The translations under genes were made by a program, and so were the position numbers. DNA of 64,000 bases from an uncultured Erythrobacter sp. (GTDB lineage: Bacteria > Pseudomonadota > Alphaproteobacteria > Sphingomonadales > Sphingomonadaceae), in the NCBI RefSeq assembly GCF_947502395.1, contig NZ_CANMZM010000002.1, forward strand, positions 62,001-126,000, written 5' to 3'. Position 1 is the stretch's first letter; every line of letters starts with the position of its first letter. The notes beneath the pieces were generated by a model, which worked only from the letters and a program-made list of their open reading frames with translations, ran no database searches and was not told the DNA's origin. Below, piece after piece: positions 8,105 through 18,800 of the stretch.

Positions 8105-8240
8105 ACATGTAAGGCTGCCGTTCCGCATACGACCCACAATTTGGCGCTACGACTCGGGGCTTTGTGCGGGACTATGGTTTCCGACAACTTAACCTTACTT
8201 GCCAACCTTGTCTTTCATGTTGGTGTGCAATTCCGCTCCA

Positions 8241-9185
8241 ATGCGCAGAAGGCAAACTACACGCTTGGCGAGACGGACGGGACTCGCGTGCTTGACCCTT
8301 TGGGGTATTCTTGCCGCGAGCAGCGCGCACGCTACTTCGACTGCCGCATTGATTCAGCCAGCGATCGCGGCGAGTTTTGTCGAAGGTCTGTGCAATGATC
8401 CGCTCTCGCAGCGGCCTCGCGTTACGCCAATCAATCAGCCAGCCGTCATCGCATCAAAAAGCTCAGCGATCTTGGGTGGTGAAATGAGTGCTTTAGAGCG
8501 AATGAAAGCGCAGCAGTCTGCCCAATCGGTCGATCTAGCTAGCAATAGCTCTGCATCTGAGCTTGAACAGCTCCAACCGGCTGCCGGTGGATTGCGAGAC
8601 AGCGGCAAAGTCTGTTCTCTTACGTCAGCTGGAGCGATGAACAATGAAGCGACCCTTGAATTCGGCGCACCTCCGATGCAGGATTTTCTCGCGTCCCGGC
8701 TGATTAAAATTCAGAATACTTCTTTCAGCAATGACTGGAATCGTGTCCTCAATCAGACAGTATCTCCCTCCGCGATAGATCGAAGAATTAGACGTCTGGA
8801 TGCTCAGCAGGCTCAATTGGAGGCGGTCAACAGCTGGGTGAACAAACAGATCAACTATGTTGCAGACAGAAAGCTGTTTAATCGCGCCGATCATTGGGCA
8901 GGGGCTCAGGTGACCTTGGCTCTTGGCATGGGTGATTGTGAGGATATTGCGATCGCCAAGATGCAGATGCTGGCCGCGCTGGGTTTTCGCCGGGACGACA
9001 TGTTCCTTACCATTGCCAAAGATACGCTGCGCCGGTCGGATCACGCATTATTGGTAGTGAAGGTGGATGGTCGCTACTTGCTTCTCGATAACACAACAGA
9101 CGAGCTGCTCGATGGCGCACAAGCACATGCCTATCGACCCATTCTCAGCTTCAGCACAAACCGCTCCTGGATCCACGGTTTCTGA
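8241..9185 (+). CDS. lapG: LapG-like periplasmic transglutaminase-type cysteine protease
   Basis: A 314-residue exported protease of the bacterial transglutaminase-like cysteine proteinase (BTLCP) family. The signal peptide is an arginine-rich start, a hydrophobic run and a cleavage motif SAHA. Counted from an in-frame TTG at 8199, the catalytic triad is Cys247 (MGDCEDIA), His282 (SDHALLV) and Asp297 (LLLDNTTD), so about 14 less from the chosen ATG. LapG releases LapA-type adhesins by cutting a di-alanine site when c-di-GMP is low. The LapA-like adhesin and its exporter are encoded convergently next door. No Shine-Dalgarno stands out; ATG 8217 is also possible. The lap name is by function and context. 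Confidence 0.85.
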   Translation: MRRRQTTRLARRTGLACLTLWGILAASSAHATSTAALIQPAIAASFVEGLCNDPLSQRPRVTPINQPAVIASKSSAILGGEMSALERMKAQQSAQSVDLASNSSASELEQLQPAAGGLRDSGKVCSLTSAGAMNNEATLEFGAPPMQDFLASRLIKIQNTSFSNDWNRVLNQTVSPSAIDRRIRRLDAQQAQLEAVNSWVNKQINYVADRKLFNRADHWAGAQVTLALGMGDCEDIAIAKMQMLAALGFRRDDMFLTIAKDTLRRSDHALLVVKVDGRYLLLDNTTDELLDGAQAHAYRPILSFSTNRSWIHGF

Positions 9186-9208
9186 CCCAACCCGCTACTT
9201 GATGCTTC

Positions 9209-10477
9209 TTAGTGCTCAGTCAGAGCGCGATCGAACGCCTTCGAAACTGGCTTGAGAAGATAACTCAAGATCGTTCGCTGACCGGTCAAGATTTCCACTT
9301 CGCAGACCATACCTGGGACAATCGGAAACGACTGGTCACCGCGCTCAATCGCGGATTGCTCTGTTTCGATCAGGACGGTGTAGTAGGCTTCACGTTCTAC
9401 CTCGTCGAAGATGCTGTCAGCTGAGACTTGTTGAACAGTCCCTTCCAACCCACCGTAAATCGAGAAATCGTAAGCGGTCACCTTCACGACAGCGCGATCT
9501 CCCACCTTAATGAAAGCGATATCACTGGGCGCAACGCGAGTTTCGACCAGGAGCCGGTCACCCACTGGTACAATCTGCATGATCATCTCGCCCGCATTCA
9601 CAAAACCACCTTCTGTAGTGATCTGGACGTCATTGACGATCCCCGCAGCTGGCGCACGCAGTTCATTGCGTTGTTGCCGTGCTTCTGCTCCGCGAATGGT
9701 TTCCTCATTGACAGCAATCCGCGTCGTCACCTCGCTGCGCTCATCCAGAGCCTGCTGGCGGAAATCGAGCCGCGCAGAGTTGAGATCAGCTTGAGCTTGT
9801 CTGATCGCTGCGTTCGCCCTTCCAACAGCCTGCTGCGCCGCAGACAAGCGCCCTTGCGAGTCCACAAGCTCGCGTTGAGCCGTGAGCAATTCAGTGCGTG
9901 GGACGATACCTTGTTCGGCCAAAGGTGTGAGCAGATCGACTTGCTCTCGCGCTAAGGCTACGCTGTCGCGTAGCGATGATACTGTTGCCTCGGCCTCGCG
10001 CAGATCGCGGCGGCGTTGTTCTACTGCCGCACTGAGTGATCCTTGCCGAGCCCGAGCTGCAGCAACCCGAGCACGTTGAAGTCTCTGTTCTTCAGCGCAA
10101 ATACTTCCTGGCTCGCAGCTGGCCGAATTTCCACCTGATGCTTCGCTCTCAAGTCGTTGTGCCCTCGCAGCCAGACGCTGATTCTCAGTCTGTAGTTGAC
10201 CAAGCTCCGATGCGGATTGAGCATCATCAAGACGAACCAGCAGCTGGCCTTCCTCGACCGACTGCCCGCCACGGACCAATATCTCTTCAATAACTGCAGG
10301 TTCCGATGGCTGGACAAGCTGAGCTTTGCTCGAGGGGATAACGCGACCCGTGCCTCGTGTAACGCTGTCGACTTGTGCGAAAGAGGCCCAGATCAAAAGA
10401 ATGGCAATGCCAATCGCAGAAACAGCGATAAGCTTACGCGGTGGGTCGAGTTTTTCCCAGAAACCGAAAACACTCAT
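9209..10477 (-). CDS. Type I secretion membrane fusion protein (HlyD/LapC-like)
   Basis: A 422-residue periplasmic adaptor linking the ABC exporter to the outer membrane channel. It has one N-terminal transmembrane helix (about 18-33), a lipoyl-like half-motif ([25 protein letters not shown]), a long alpha-helical hairpin rich in Ala, Gln, Arg and Glu (about 90-280), and the returning beta domain ending with [19 protein letters not shown] and ILSYLLKPV, the HlyD C-terminal signature. A small insert with two cysteines ([13 protein letters not shown]) is in the first helix. It is the last gene of the adhesin export operon, overlaps the SleB gene by ATGA, and ends 24 bp from the convergent lapG-like gene. 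Confidence 0.93.
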   Translation of the reverse strand: MSVFGFWEKLDPPRKLIAVSAIGIAILLIWASFAQVDSVTRGTGRVIPSSKAQLVQPSEPAVIEEILVRGGQSVEEGQLLVRLDDAQSASELGQLQTENQRLAARAQRLESEASGGNSASCEPGSICAEEQRLQRARVAAARARQGSLSAAVEQRRRDLREAEATVSSLRDSVALAREQVDLLTPLAEQGIVPRTELLTAQRELVDSQGRLSAAQQAVGRANAAIRQAQADLNSARLDFRQQALDERSEVTTRIAVNEETIRGAEARQQRNELRAPAAGIVNDVQITTEGGFVNAGEMIMQIVPVGDRLLVETRVAPSDIAFIKVGDRAVVKVTAYDFSIYGGLEGTVQQVSADSIFDEVEREAYYTVLIETEQSAIERGDQSFPIVPGMVCEVEILTGQRTILSYLLKPVSKAFDRALTEH

Positions 10478-11484
10478 TGGGCTGCTCCAGCAGCCTCGGT
10501 TGGGTCCGAGCTTGCTTCAACCTGATCAGAAACGGAGGCCTCATAGCTCGATCTCATATCTACAGGATCAGGAATAGTCAGACGCCACTCTTTGGTCGTA
10601 TCAATTCGTCCACCAACGTCATTGGTCGTGTGACGATCTGAAGCCGTTGGTGCGACAGTAAGGCCAGGCACCCATTCATTCCTTTGATCGGACACGGAAT
10701 CGATTGATGGGAGTTGATCTTGTTCGGCATCAAATCTTGCCCAGTTAATCGAAGGCACGCTTTCGCTGCGTTTCCATTTGGCTGTGAACGCGCTAGGCTC
10801 GCCTGCACGACCGCGAAAGCGATAAAAGATGTGTCGTCCGATCACATTGATCTTAGCGAGGGTGTATGCCCACTTGGGAACAACATAATCGGCGTGGTAG
10901 TGGGTCGCTGTGCCCACATCAGGCAACTGCTTGCCATTCATCGCCTCTTTAGCAACCGACAGCGATTCTAGCCATTGGCGCTGCAAAGGTTTTCGCAGCA
11001 GAGCGCCATCACACGTGAAGCTAAACTGGCAAACACGATTGTTTACACCTTGGTAGACTACCCCGCAGACCGAATTTGGATATGCTGGATGGCGCATCCT
11101 GTTCATCACCACCTGTGCAACCGCCATCTTGCCCTTTTGGGGTTCGTTGGCCGCCTCATAGTAAATCGCCTGCGTCAGGCAATTTAGAGCAGTTGAATAC
11201 TGCGGCAGCCCGCTGCCGATTGGAGCGTAATGCGCCAATTCACGCCCCAATGCTTTATGGACAGGAATCCGTGCGTTCCGTGATTGTGCATCCGTACCAG
11301 TTATGAGCAGTTGCTGATCCTTACCGGTCGACATCTCCGGAAGCATTGCCTCTATCTCAGAATCAGCCTGTGAGAATACAGCTGCACTGGTCGGCGCATC
11401 AGGCACAAACATTGGTGAAGCTGCCACCGCAGTCGCAGCGGCAAGCAAAGGCACACGTAGAGCAAGGCGGCGCATCAGTCTCAT
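10474..11484 (-). CDS. SleB-type cell wall hydrolase
   Basis: A 336-residue exported protein. A basic N-terminus and hydrophobic segment act as a signal. The SleB/hydrolase_2 domain spans about 95-225: [15 protein letters not shown], with the conserved catalytic Glu, then [35 protein letters not shown] and [12 protein letters not shown]. This family cleaves peptidoglycan (lytic transglycosylase type). The C-terminal 110 residues are polar and low in complexity. The gene sits between the ABC exporter and the HlyD gene with four-base overlaps on both sides. It may open the wall for assembly of the export channel or for adhesin passage, which is inferred. Confidence 0.88.
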   Translation of the reverse strand: MRLMRRLALRVPLLAAATAVAASPMFVPDAPTSAAVFSQADSEIEAMLPEMSTGKDQQLLITGTDAQSRNARIPVHKALGRELAHYAPIGSGLPQYSTALNCLTQAIYYEAANEPQKGKMAVAQVVMNRMRHPAYPNSVCGVVYQGVNNRVCQFSFTCDGALLRKPLQRQWLESLSVAKEAMNGKQLPDVGTATHYHADYVVPKWAYTLAKINVIGRHIFYRFRGRAGEPSAFTAKWKRSESVPSINWARFDAEQDQLPSIDSVSDQRNEWVPGLTVAPTASDRHTTNDVGGRIDTTKEWRLTIPDPVDMRSSYEASVSDQVEASSDPTEAAGAAQ

Positions 11485-13625
11485 TGACCAAAGCCCTCCA
11501 CGGAGGTTCCGGCGGAAGCGAGCACTTCCTTGATCGGGCCATCTGCGGCAACCTTGCCATCACTCAAAACAATGAGACGATCGCACAAAGCAAACAGAGC
11601 AGGTCGATGGGTCGCTATGACCAGGGTCTGCTCAGGTGAAAGCGAGGCGCCGAGCCGTTCAGTGAAGTGCTTCTCTGTCGCACTATCCATGGCTCCGGTT
11701 GGTTCATCCAAAAAGAGCAATTCGCAAGGCGTAACAAGCGCACGTGCAAGCGAGAGAAACGATCGCTGCCCCCCAGAGAGCCTGCTTCCGCCCTCCCCAA
11801 CTGCGCGTTCGAATCCACCGTTATCCCGAGCAAGAAAACGGTCAGCCCCCGTCTCCTGCAAGGCCGCGAGAATACGCTCGTCGGTTGCTTCACGGCGGCC
11901 TAACGCCAGATTCTCCCGGATAGTCCCCGAGAAGAGCGCGGTGTCTTGACCAACAAAGCGCAAGGCATCTCGCAGGTGCTCAGGTCGATACTGGCCCGCA
12001 TCCAACCCATTGATTAGCATTGCACCTTCGGTTGGTTCATAAAGGCCGCATAAGACCCGCCCGAGGGTTGATTTGCCGGACGCGACTCTGCCGACAATCC
12101 CAATCCGCTCGCCCGGTTTGATCTCCAAGGTCACATCGCGCAATGCGGCTTGGCCCTCTTCACCATAAGAGAAACGCACCTGTTCAAGTCTGATCAACGG
12201 CTTCTGGATTGAGGCAGAGCCAAGCGATCCGCCTTTCTGACGCTCGTCACTAGCTTCAAAAAGACGCTCAATGCTTCCCAACATTTCATTCGCTTGGCGA
12301 CCACGTGTCAGAACGAAGGCGATCTGCCCAGCTGGTGCCAGCGAACGCGACGCTAGCATGACAATTGCGATGATCGCACCCATCGAAATCTCGCCGGCTG
12401 CGAACAAATAGTATCCGCCAATAATAAGCGAGACCGTCGAAATCTGTTGAAAGGTTTGCGCAAGCCCTACTGCAATCGAATTGACGCTCCTCAACCGCTC
12501 CTGCGAGTGCGATCCGGCATCTGCCAGACGATACCAGCGGCCAAGAGCACCGCCCTCGCCGCCCATGCTCTTGAGAGTTTCGATACCTGCCAGAGATTCC
12601 ACCAGCAGTGTTTGTTGCAAACCGTAATCAGCCTGGGCATCCTGGGCTGCCTCGGTCACTTTGCGTTGCAAAACGTATCCAGCGATCACCATGGCCAATA
12701 TGATCGCCAATGGGATAAGCGCGAGCCAACCACCTATGATCGCAATCACTCCAACGAAAACGAAGAGAAACATCACATCGATGATCAAAACCACGGTGGT
12801 GGACGCAAAAAAGTCGCGCACGATTGCGTATTCTGACACCCGCGCCGCGAGCGCTCCTGTGTGGCCTTGGCGTTCATTTAACGGGGTGGCGAGCAGCCGG
12901 CCAAAAATCTTCTGAGAAAGTTTAAGGTCCAACCGCCTTGATATCTGATCCAGGACAGCGGTTCGGCCACGGCGCAAGGCGAACTCAAGCGCAAAGACCA
13001 AAAACACGCCGACTCCCAGAACCCACAAGGTCTCGGTCGCCTGATTCGGAATGACCCGATCGTAGACGTTCATTGTAAACAGGGGCAAGGCAACAGCCAG
13101 CAGGTTGATCAGAAACGATGCGAGGATTACTGGTCCAAAGGAGCCTCGCTCCTTCCGCAATTCTCCCCAAAACCAGTGCCCACGTGCTTTGGCATGCCAA
13201 GGTGCCTCTTCTTCGCGCTGAAGGTCTGGGTTGCTATAAACCGAATAGAGTCGGCCAGCATATTGCGAGGCTATATCCGAATACGAGATCCAAGCTTCTA
13301 CGGCGGTATCCGGCTGCCAGATCAGAAGCTCGCCCTCGTTGGCTTCCAATGCGACTATGAAGCCGCCATCCTGCAGCTCGACAAGCGCTGGAAAGAATGA
13401 GGCACGTTTGGGAAGCTTGCCGCGTTTCAGCTTATCGAAGTTGATCCCAGCGAGTTCGAGCGCCGTTTCAGCCTGATGCCAAGGCAGCCGCCCATCCCGA
13501 TTTTTCGGGAGCTGAGACAGTGCGGATGGCGAGAGGCCAGAAGAGAGGCGATTGGCAAGCTCGACCACGCACAGCGCTAAGCTGTCGACGCCAGAGCCCG
13601 TCAATCGTTCTTCCATAAATGACAT
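11481..13625 (-). CDS. Type I secretion ABC transporter (LapB/HlyB-like) with degenerate C39-like domain
   Basis: A 714-residue inner membrane exporter. Residues 1-130 form a C39 peptidase-like domain without the catalytic Cys-His context, as usual in adhesin/RTX exporters that only bind substrate. Residues about 160-440 hold six transmembrane helices. The nucleotide-binding domain has Walker [10 protein letters not shown] (512-520), signature LSGGQ (616-620) and Walker [10 protein letters not shown] (about 636-644), with His in ATHRP. It works with the HlyD-type and TolC-like proteins of the same operon to secrete the giant adhesin in one step. The ATGA overlap with the SleB gene shows coupled translation. 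Confidence 0.94.
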   Translation of the reverse strand: MSFMEERLTGSGVDSLALCVVELANRLSSGLSPSALSQLPKNRDGRLPWHQAETALELAGINFDKLKRGKLPKRASFFPALVELQDGGFIVALEANEGELLIWQPDTAVEAWISYSDIASQYAGRLYSVYSNPDLQREEEAPWHAKARGHWFWGELRKERGSFGPVILASFLINLLAVALPLFTMNVYDRVIPNQATETLWVLGVGVFLVFALEFALRRGRTAVLDQISRRLDLKLSQKIFGRLLATPLNERQGHTGALAARVSEYAIVRDFFASTTVVLIIDVMFLFVFVGVIAIIGGWLALIPLAIILAMVIAGYVLQRKVTEAAQDAQADYGLQQTLLVESLAGIETLKSMGGEGGALGRWYRLADAGSHSQERLRSVNSIAVGLAQTFQQISTVSLIIGGYYLFAAGEISMGAIIAIVMLASRSLAPAGQIAFVLTRGRQANEMLGSIERLFEASDERQKGGSLGSASIQKPLIRLEQVRFSYGEEGQAALRDVTLEIKPGERIGIVGRVASGKSTLGRVLCGLYEPTEGAMLINGLDAGQYRPEHLRDALRFVGQDTALFSGTIRENLALGRREATDERILAALQETGADRFLARDNGGFERAVGEGGSRLSGGQRSFLSLARALVTPCELLFLDEPTGAMDSATEKHFTERLGASLSPEQTLVIATHRPALFALCDRLIVLSDGKVAADGPIKEVLASAGTSVEGFGQ

Positions 13626-13662
13626 TTCCTTGCCTCGCGCCTATTCCGCTCTGCCCGTCGGA

Positions 13663-15063
13663 TCACTTGGGATAGACGCGGCGCTGTTTCTCAGCCTCTA
13701 CTGGCGGGCCATAATTGAACCGCTCCCGTTCATTTGAGCCCGATCCTGCCCCAGGCGCAACGCTTACTGCGTCGAGAAAGTTACTTGTCGCTGCCAGAAT
13801 CTGGTAACGCGCAAACATTTCGGAGAAGCGTGCCGTTTCGAGACGAACCTGGGTGTTAAACCTAGTGTTTTGCGCATCCAAAACGTCAAGCAATGAACGG
13901 CGACCGATGTTGAACTGGCTGCGATAAGACAGCAGCAAATCATCCGAAACGCTCGCCTGACGATCAAGCGCAGTTACGATGCGGCTTTGTGTCTCCCGTG
14001 CGTTCCATGCAGAACGCAGATCTTCTTCCGCCTCTCGCTGGCGCTGATGCAAGGCATATCGCGCCTGTGAGGAGCGTCGAACCATTTCCTGGACTTGGGC
14101 CCTGTTGATCCCACTGTCGAAGATATTCCAACGCAAAACCACGCGGCCTTGCACGTCGTTGGTCTCGCCCGAAAAGCCGTCAATATCATCGCCGATGCGG
14201 CCGCGCACCTCGAGTCCAACGGTCGGATAAAGCTCTCCCTCGGCCGCTGTTACGCGCGCGTTGGCTGCATCAACATCTGCTTGTGCTTCCCTCACCAATG
14301 GATTGCGCAAGCGTGCTTCCCCAATCGCCATTTCGAGCGATTGAGGGAGTGCGTTGACCAAGCTGGGCGGCAGAACGCCGTTGCGGATATCCAGTCCGGT
14401 CAGCGTGCGCAAAGAGATTTGCGCGTCGGTCAACGCGCGCTTCGCTTCCTCTTGACGCACAACCGCTGCCTGTAGCCGTTCTTCAGCTTGCTGTTGATCG
14501 GCCACGCTGATCGAGCCTTGCGAAACTCCTTGTGACAAGTCAGCTAGGAGGAGCTCATGGAAGCGGGTGTTGTCTTCAGCCGCGGCCGCCACCCTTTGTT
14601 GCAGCAGCACGTCAAGATATTGACGTGAGACCTGCAAGGCGACGAATTCCGAGCGTTCGAGAACGCGAAGCGATGCTCCGTCAACGCGGGCCGCCTGACG
14701 CAGCAATTCACCGCGCCGCCGACCAAAGTCGAGCATTGTCCATTCACCCGTAATCCCGACTTCGACCGGGAATAGTTCATCGTCTGCAATGCCAAGATTA
14801 CGGCGCGTGTTGTTCTCCAACCTGCGGATGCCAGCCGAAGCCTCAACATCAACGCGCGGGCCATAAAGACCTTGAGCCTGCTTTCGTTCAAATTCGACGC
14901 CTTCTTTGTTGAACTGCGCTTCTTGAACTTGTGGATTGGATCGGACGGCGATGTCTATCGCCTCGGCCATAGTCACCGGTTCCGATGTGCTTTGCGCCAT
15001 GGCTTGCGGCGAAACTCCGGTGAGGAGCGCGGCAGCGGCGGCTGGAATGATAAGCTTAAACAT
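13663..15063 (-). CDS. TolC-family outer membrane channel for type I secretion
   Basis: A 466-residue outer membrane efflux protein with a clear signal peptide (MFKLIIPAAAAALLTG..., cleaved after AMA-QS). Two repeated halves carry the long coiled helices typical of TolC (VTMAEAIDIAVRSNPQV at the start of the first; MAIGEARLRNPLVREAQADV at the start of the second), and FNIGRRSLLDVLDAQNTRF near the C-terminus is the family's strongest motif. It is equivalent to LapE/AggA in Lap systems. It follows the OmpA-family gene by 18 bp and precedes the exporter gene by 37 bp in one operon. Confidence 0.92.
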   Translation of the reverse strand: MFKLIIPAAAAALLTGVSPQAMAQSTSEPVTMAEAIDIAVRSNPQVQEAQFNKEGVEFERKQAQGLYGPRVDVEASAGIRRLENNTRRNLGIADDELFPVEVGITGEWTMLDFGRRRGELLRQAARVDGASLRVLERSEFVALQVSRQYLDVLLQQRVAAAAEDNTRFHELLLADLSQGVSQGSISVADQQQAEERLQAAVVRQEEAKRALTDAQISLRTLTGLDIRNGVLPPSLVNALPQSLEMAIGEARLRNPLVREAQADVDAANARVTAAEGELYPTVGLEVRGRIGDDIDGFSGETNDVQGRVVLRWNIFDSGINRAQVQEMVRRSSQARYALHQRQREAEEDLRSAWNARETQSRIVTALDRQASVSDDLLLSYRSQFNIGRRSLLDVLDAQNTRFNTQVRLETARFSEMFARYQILAATSNFLDAVSVAPGAGSGSNERERFNYGPPVEAEKQRRVYPK

Positions 15064-15081
15064 TGAATTCTCTCTCGATCT

Positions 15082-15807
15082 TCAATTAGAAACAGTAACT
15101 TCAACGCGGCGGTTCTGTGGGCTGCGAACACCATCCTCAGTTGGAACCCGGGGATTGTCCTCCCCTCTCGCGCTGATCGTGATTTGGCCGGGACTAATCC
15201 CAAGGCTGCCCATCAGATTGGCGATTGCCTCCGCCCGGCGAAGCGACAGCGCGTCATTGTAGGCGTTACTGCCGGAGCGATCGGTATGTCCAACCACACT
15301 GAATGCGCTCCACCCGCATTCGCGCGCCGTCGTAACTGTTGAGCCGATCGTCTGTGTAGCCTCGGGACTTGGATCATATGAATCCCACTCGAAAAACACG
15401 AGCGTTGGCTCCCGCTGATCGCAAATGGCGCGCCGAGGCGGTGGTGGCGGTGCCGGTTGCGCGACCGGAGTCTCCACAACTGGTGGAGGCAATATCGACA
15501 TACGCTTGAACGCGAAGTCGCATTTCTCAATGCTGGTTTGGTCGCGGGTATTCGACTTGAGATATCCCAGAGCGATCGCACACTGAACTTTGGCTTCGGA
15601 AGCCCACATATAGCGCGCATCATTGGCCAAGATAATTGATTGGTCATTGGTCAGTGTGAGCGCCGCGTCAAATCGACTCTGAAGCTCCGACCTAAGAGTA
15701 TCGGTATCGGCGGCCATGAGATCGGCCACCGAATCTTGCGCAGATGCACCGGTCGTTGCCATCGAAATTATGGTTAACGCCGCAAGATAATGACAATTGT
15801 TCTTCAT
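15082..15807 (-). CDS. OmpA-family peptidoglycan-associated protein
   Basis: A 241-residue exported protein. The signal peptide ends near residue 23 (GASA-QD). A helical domain with two cysteines (about 25-120) is followed by a proline-rich linker and a C-terminal OmpA domain: LVFFEWDSYDPSPEATQTI, VVGHTDRSGSNAYNDALSLRRAEA and NRRVEVTVSN, where the Asp and Arg bind diaminopimelate. Start ATG 15807 follows a GGGGGGAG ribosome binding site; the longer in-frame extension overlaps the adhesin gene and lacks a signal. It may anchor the secretion machinery or adhesin to the wall; this is inferred from its place between adhesin and TolC genes. Confidence 0.88.
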   Translation of the reverse strand: MKNNCHYLAALTIISMATTGASAQDSVADLMAADTDTLRSELQSRFDAALTLTNDQSIILANDARYMWASEAKVQCAIALGYLKSNTRDQTSIEKCDFAFKRMSILPPPVVETPVAQPAPPPPPRRAICDQREPTLVFFEWDSYDPSPEATQTIGSTVTTARECGWSAFSVVGHTDRSGSNAYNDALSLRRAEAIANLMGSLGISPGQITISARGEDNPRVPTEDGVRSPQNRRVEVTVSN

Positions 15808-15835
15808 CTTACTCCCCCCGTGGGTTTGATTCTGT

Positions 15836-18800
15836 TTAGGCTTGGGCTGCTGCCGCAGCCGCGTCTTCAAGTTGTTGAGCGAGTGCCTGGCTGGCATCGG
15901 GCGGAGTGACTGCAGCGTCCAACACTTCATTGAGCAGTCCCGCGATTTCACCTTGCTCTTCCGAAGCCAGGTAATCGATTGAATCGGATTGGTCTTCGAA
16001 TTGATCGATGACTTGATCCAGCAAGTTTTCGGCAGCTAGATCTGTAAGCACCCCTTCAACAGTATCGAGGCCTGGTTCGCGGTCAATTTGCGCCGCTTCA
16101 AGCACAAGAAGAGCTTCCATGGCTTGGGCCACCTCAATGCCTGCAAAAGCAGAAGGAGAGCTCTCTGTGGAAATAGCGTCCCCAACTTCGAACAACTCAG
16201 CCGTTGCGAGTTCGCTGGGTTCAAATTGCGCGACTTTCTGCAGGTCAGCAAGCGCGTTTGCAGCGTCAGAATTGCCAAGAATACTGTCAGAAACCGGCGA
16301 TAGGAAGTCTGTTTGCTGCTCCAGCAGCAGATTGCTGATTAACTCGTCATACGTAACTGCAGCTTTGGGTGCTTTGGCGAAGGCACTGGTTGAAACATTG
16401 CCATCGTCGAACTGGTGCTCGATCCTGAGATGCATCCCATGATCAGAGAGGCCCAACCCAGCCTCTGCTCCTATTAACACCGAACTTGCTAGCGCAGCGA
16501 CCGTTGCAATCTCTGCAGCTCGCTGGTTTGCGCGAGTTTGCTGGTTGTCGCTTACCGCGCCGGTGGCAAAAGCAGTATCGGCGACCACGCCCGTGCTGCC
16601 ATCGGCGTAAGTAAAGGTCGTAGTGCCAAAAATTGTGACATCGCCGCCCGCAGCTGTCTCCACAGTCCCGCTTGCATCGAGATTGATCGACACAATGCCT
16701 GCCTGTGCCAGAGTTACAAACTCACCCGCTTCGCTCACACCATTTTGGTTTGCGTCGCGCCAAACACCAAACCGCGAGAATGCGCTGTCAGATGAATCGA
16801 GAATGCCATCATCGTTATCGTCATAGAGAGCGGCAATGGCTTCCAAATCGGTTTGATCATTCCCGCCAAACACAAATTCCGACGCGTTGGAAACGGTACC
16901 ATCACCATTGGTGTCGATTGCCAGTATTGCGTCGTCTGCGCCCGCCCAAGCGGTTGCTTCAGCGCTACCGTCTCCCGAGTAGTCGAACGCCACTCCCGCA
17001 GAAGTTGGAACGAATTCGACGCCGTCACCATCAAGATCAAGCACCACAGGTGTCACCGAAGGACTGAGAGTGATGTCAAGCACACCGGAGCTGACAATGT
17101 CGCCATCGTTATCGACCACAGAAATTGGAACATCGAATTCAACCGGATCATTAGAAATTACGGTCGCGCCAAAGCCACCGATCTGGAAGGTGCCTCCCGA
17201 TTCATAGGTGTACTCCAGACTATTATACCCATCATCGGTAAAGACACCGATCACCGTGCCCGCCAGCGACGAACCAGAATCGCCTTCCAGCCCGTCGACA
17301 GATACTGATCCGTCTGCGTTTAGCGTGACGGTGAAGTCCCGCCCATTTACCGAGTAAACGGTCGGCGTTGTTGTGGGGATAATGATCGTGCCATTGGAAA
17401 CACCGCGGTACTCAATGGTCACGCCTGTGATCGCATCAATCACGCCATCGCCCACATCGTTGTCGCCATCTGTGTCGTCGAATGCGGTAATTCGGACTTG
17501 AGACCCGTTTGTGGATTTAAACAACGCGGTTGCGCCATTGGCAAGATAATGGCCATCGAAGACATGATCCCGGTTTGCGGCAGCGGCATAGTCTTGGCCC
17601 CCAACCGTATCAGCGGGATCGCCGCGCAAATCGGTCACAAAGTCGACGCGGAAAGTCTCGCCATTGCCAACGGACGCGCCGTTAGAGACGCCGCCAATGT
17701 TTGCCGTTGTATTTACTGAACCTGCGTCTGCACCATTCTCGGCGGGAGTCAGCAGCAGATCCTGACTATCGTTGTCGACTGGAGTGCCACCCAGGTTCTC
17801 ATCAAGAGACACGAAACCAGTCCACGAGAGGTTGCCACCAGTGAAGTTGAAGTCGGTGTCATTGAACTGCACATTGGTGGTTGAATCGATTTCCTGAACG
17901 AGGTTCAAGACATAGTCATCTTCCGCCGAATTCGGGTCAAGCGTGAGGGTGAAAACAGTGTCTGTGGTGCCAGCTTTCACGGCTGTCAGCACAGTTCCAT
18001 CAGCAGAAATCGAATACTCGAGCGGTATGAAACCTGAGGTCAGGCCTTGGGCTTCAAGCGACGCGATTGAGTTAGCAGTGAAGATGACACGGCCGCCATC
18101 TCCGCCGAAATTGTTATCGACATCATCATCAAGATCGAGGTCTACTGACGCCAGGGTACCTGCGGCGTTCGTAGCGCTAAGGCTATCGGCGACCACTGCC
18201 TCTGGACCGTCATCTTCAAGATTCACCGTGATCGCATCGATTTGCGTCGTGGTTGTTGTGCCGTCATTGACATTCACATCGACACCAAAGCTGACAACAT
18301 CTTCGCTGGTTGTATCAGGATGATCGATCTGCGCCGATTGGGTAACGGTGAATGCGCCAGTGTCGCTAATCACAATCGTGAGAACAGTGCCAGCCGAAGT
18401 GGTCGAACCCGTTAGAGTTTGACCATCAGGGCTCAGCGACCACACGATGGTTTCTCCGCCTGAACTCAGTGCCTCAGACGGAGCCGACAAGGTCACTGTA
18501 AAGCTGGTATCATCAGTGTCGGTGATGGAAATCGTGCCATTGGCGGTCAAACTGTTCGTTGTGTCGCTCGGACTGCCGACCGAGTCAGTCAAACCACCCA
18601 TGAGACCTTCGTCGGACGTTGCAACGGTGGCTGTTCCTACGACCGGCGCATCGTTTGCACCGAAGATATCGATAGTCAGTGTTGAATCCGCAGTCAGATC
18701 ACCATCGCTTGCGGTGTAGTTGAAGACATCCGAGAGCGGCGCATCACCTTCATTCAAAGCTTGGACAGCTGCAAATGCGGTTGGGTTCTCTACCTCGGTG

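Noticed and set aside
8141..8398. Plus-strand frame of 85 codons overlapping the start of the lapG-like gene
   Set aside because: It is out of frame with the protease gene, lacks a domain and overlaps its signal peptide region.
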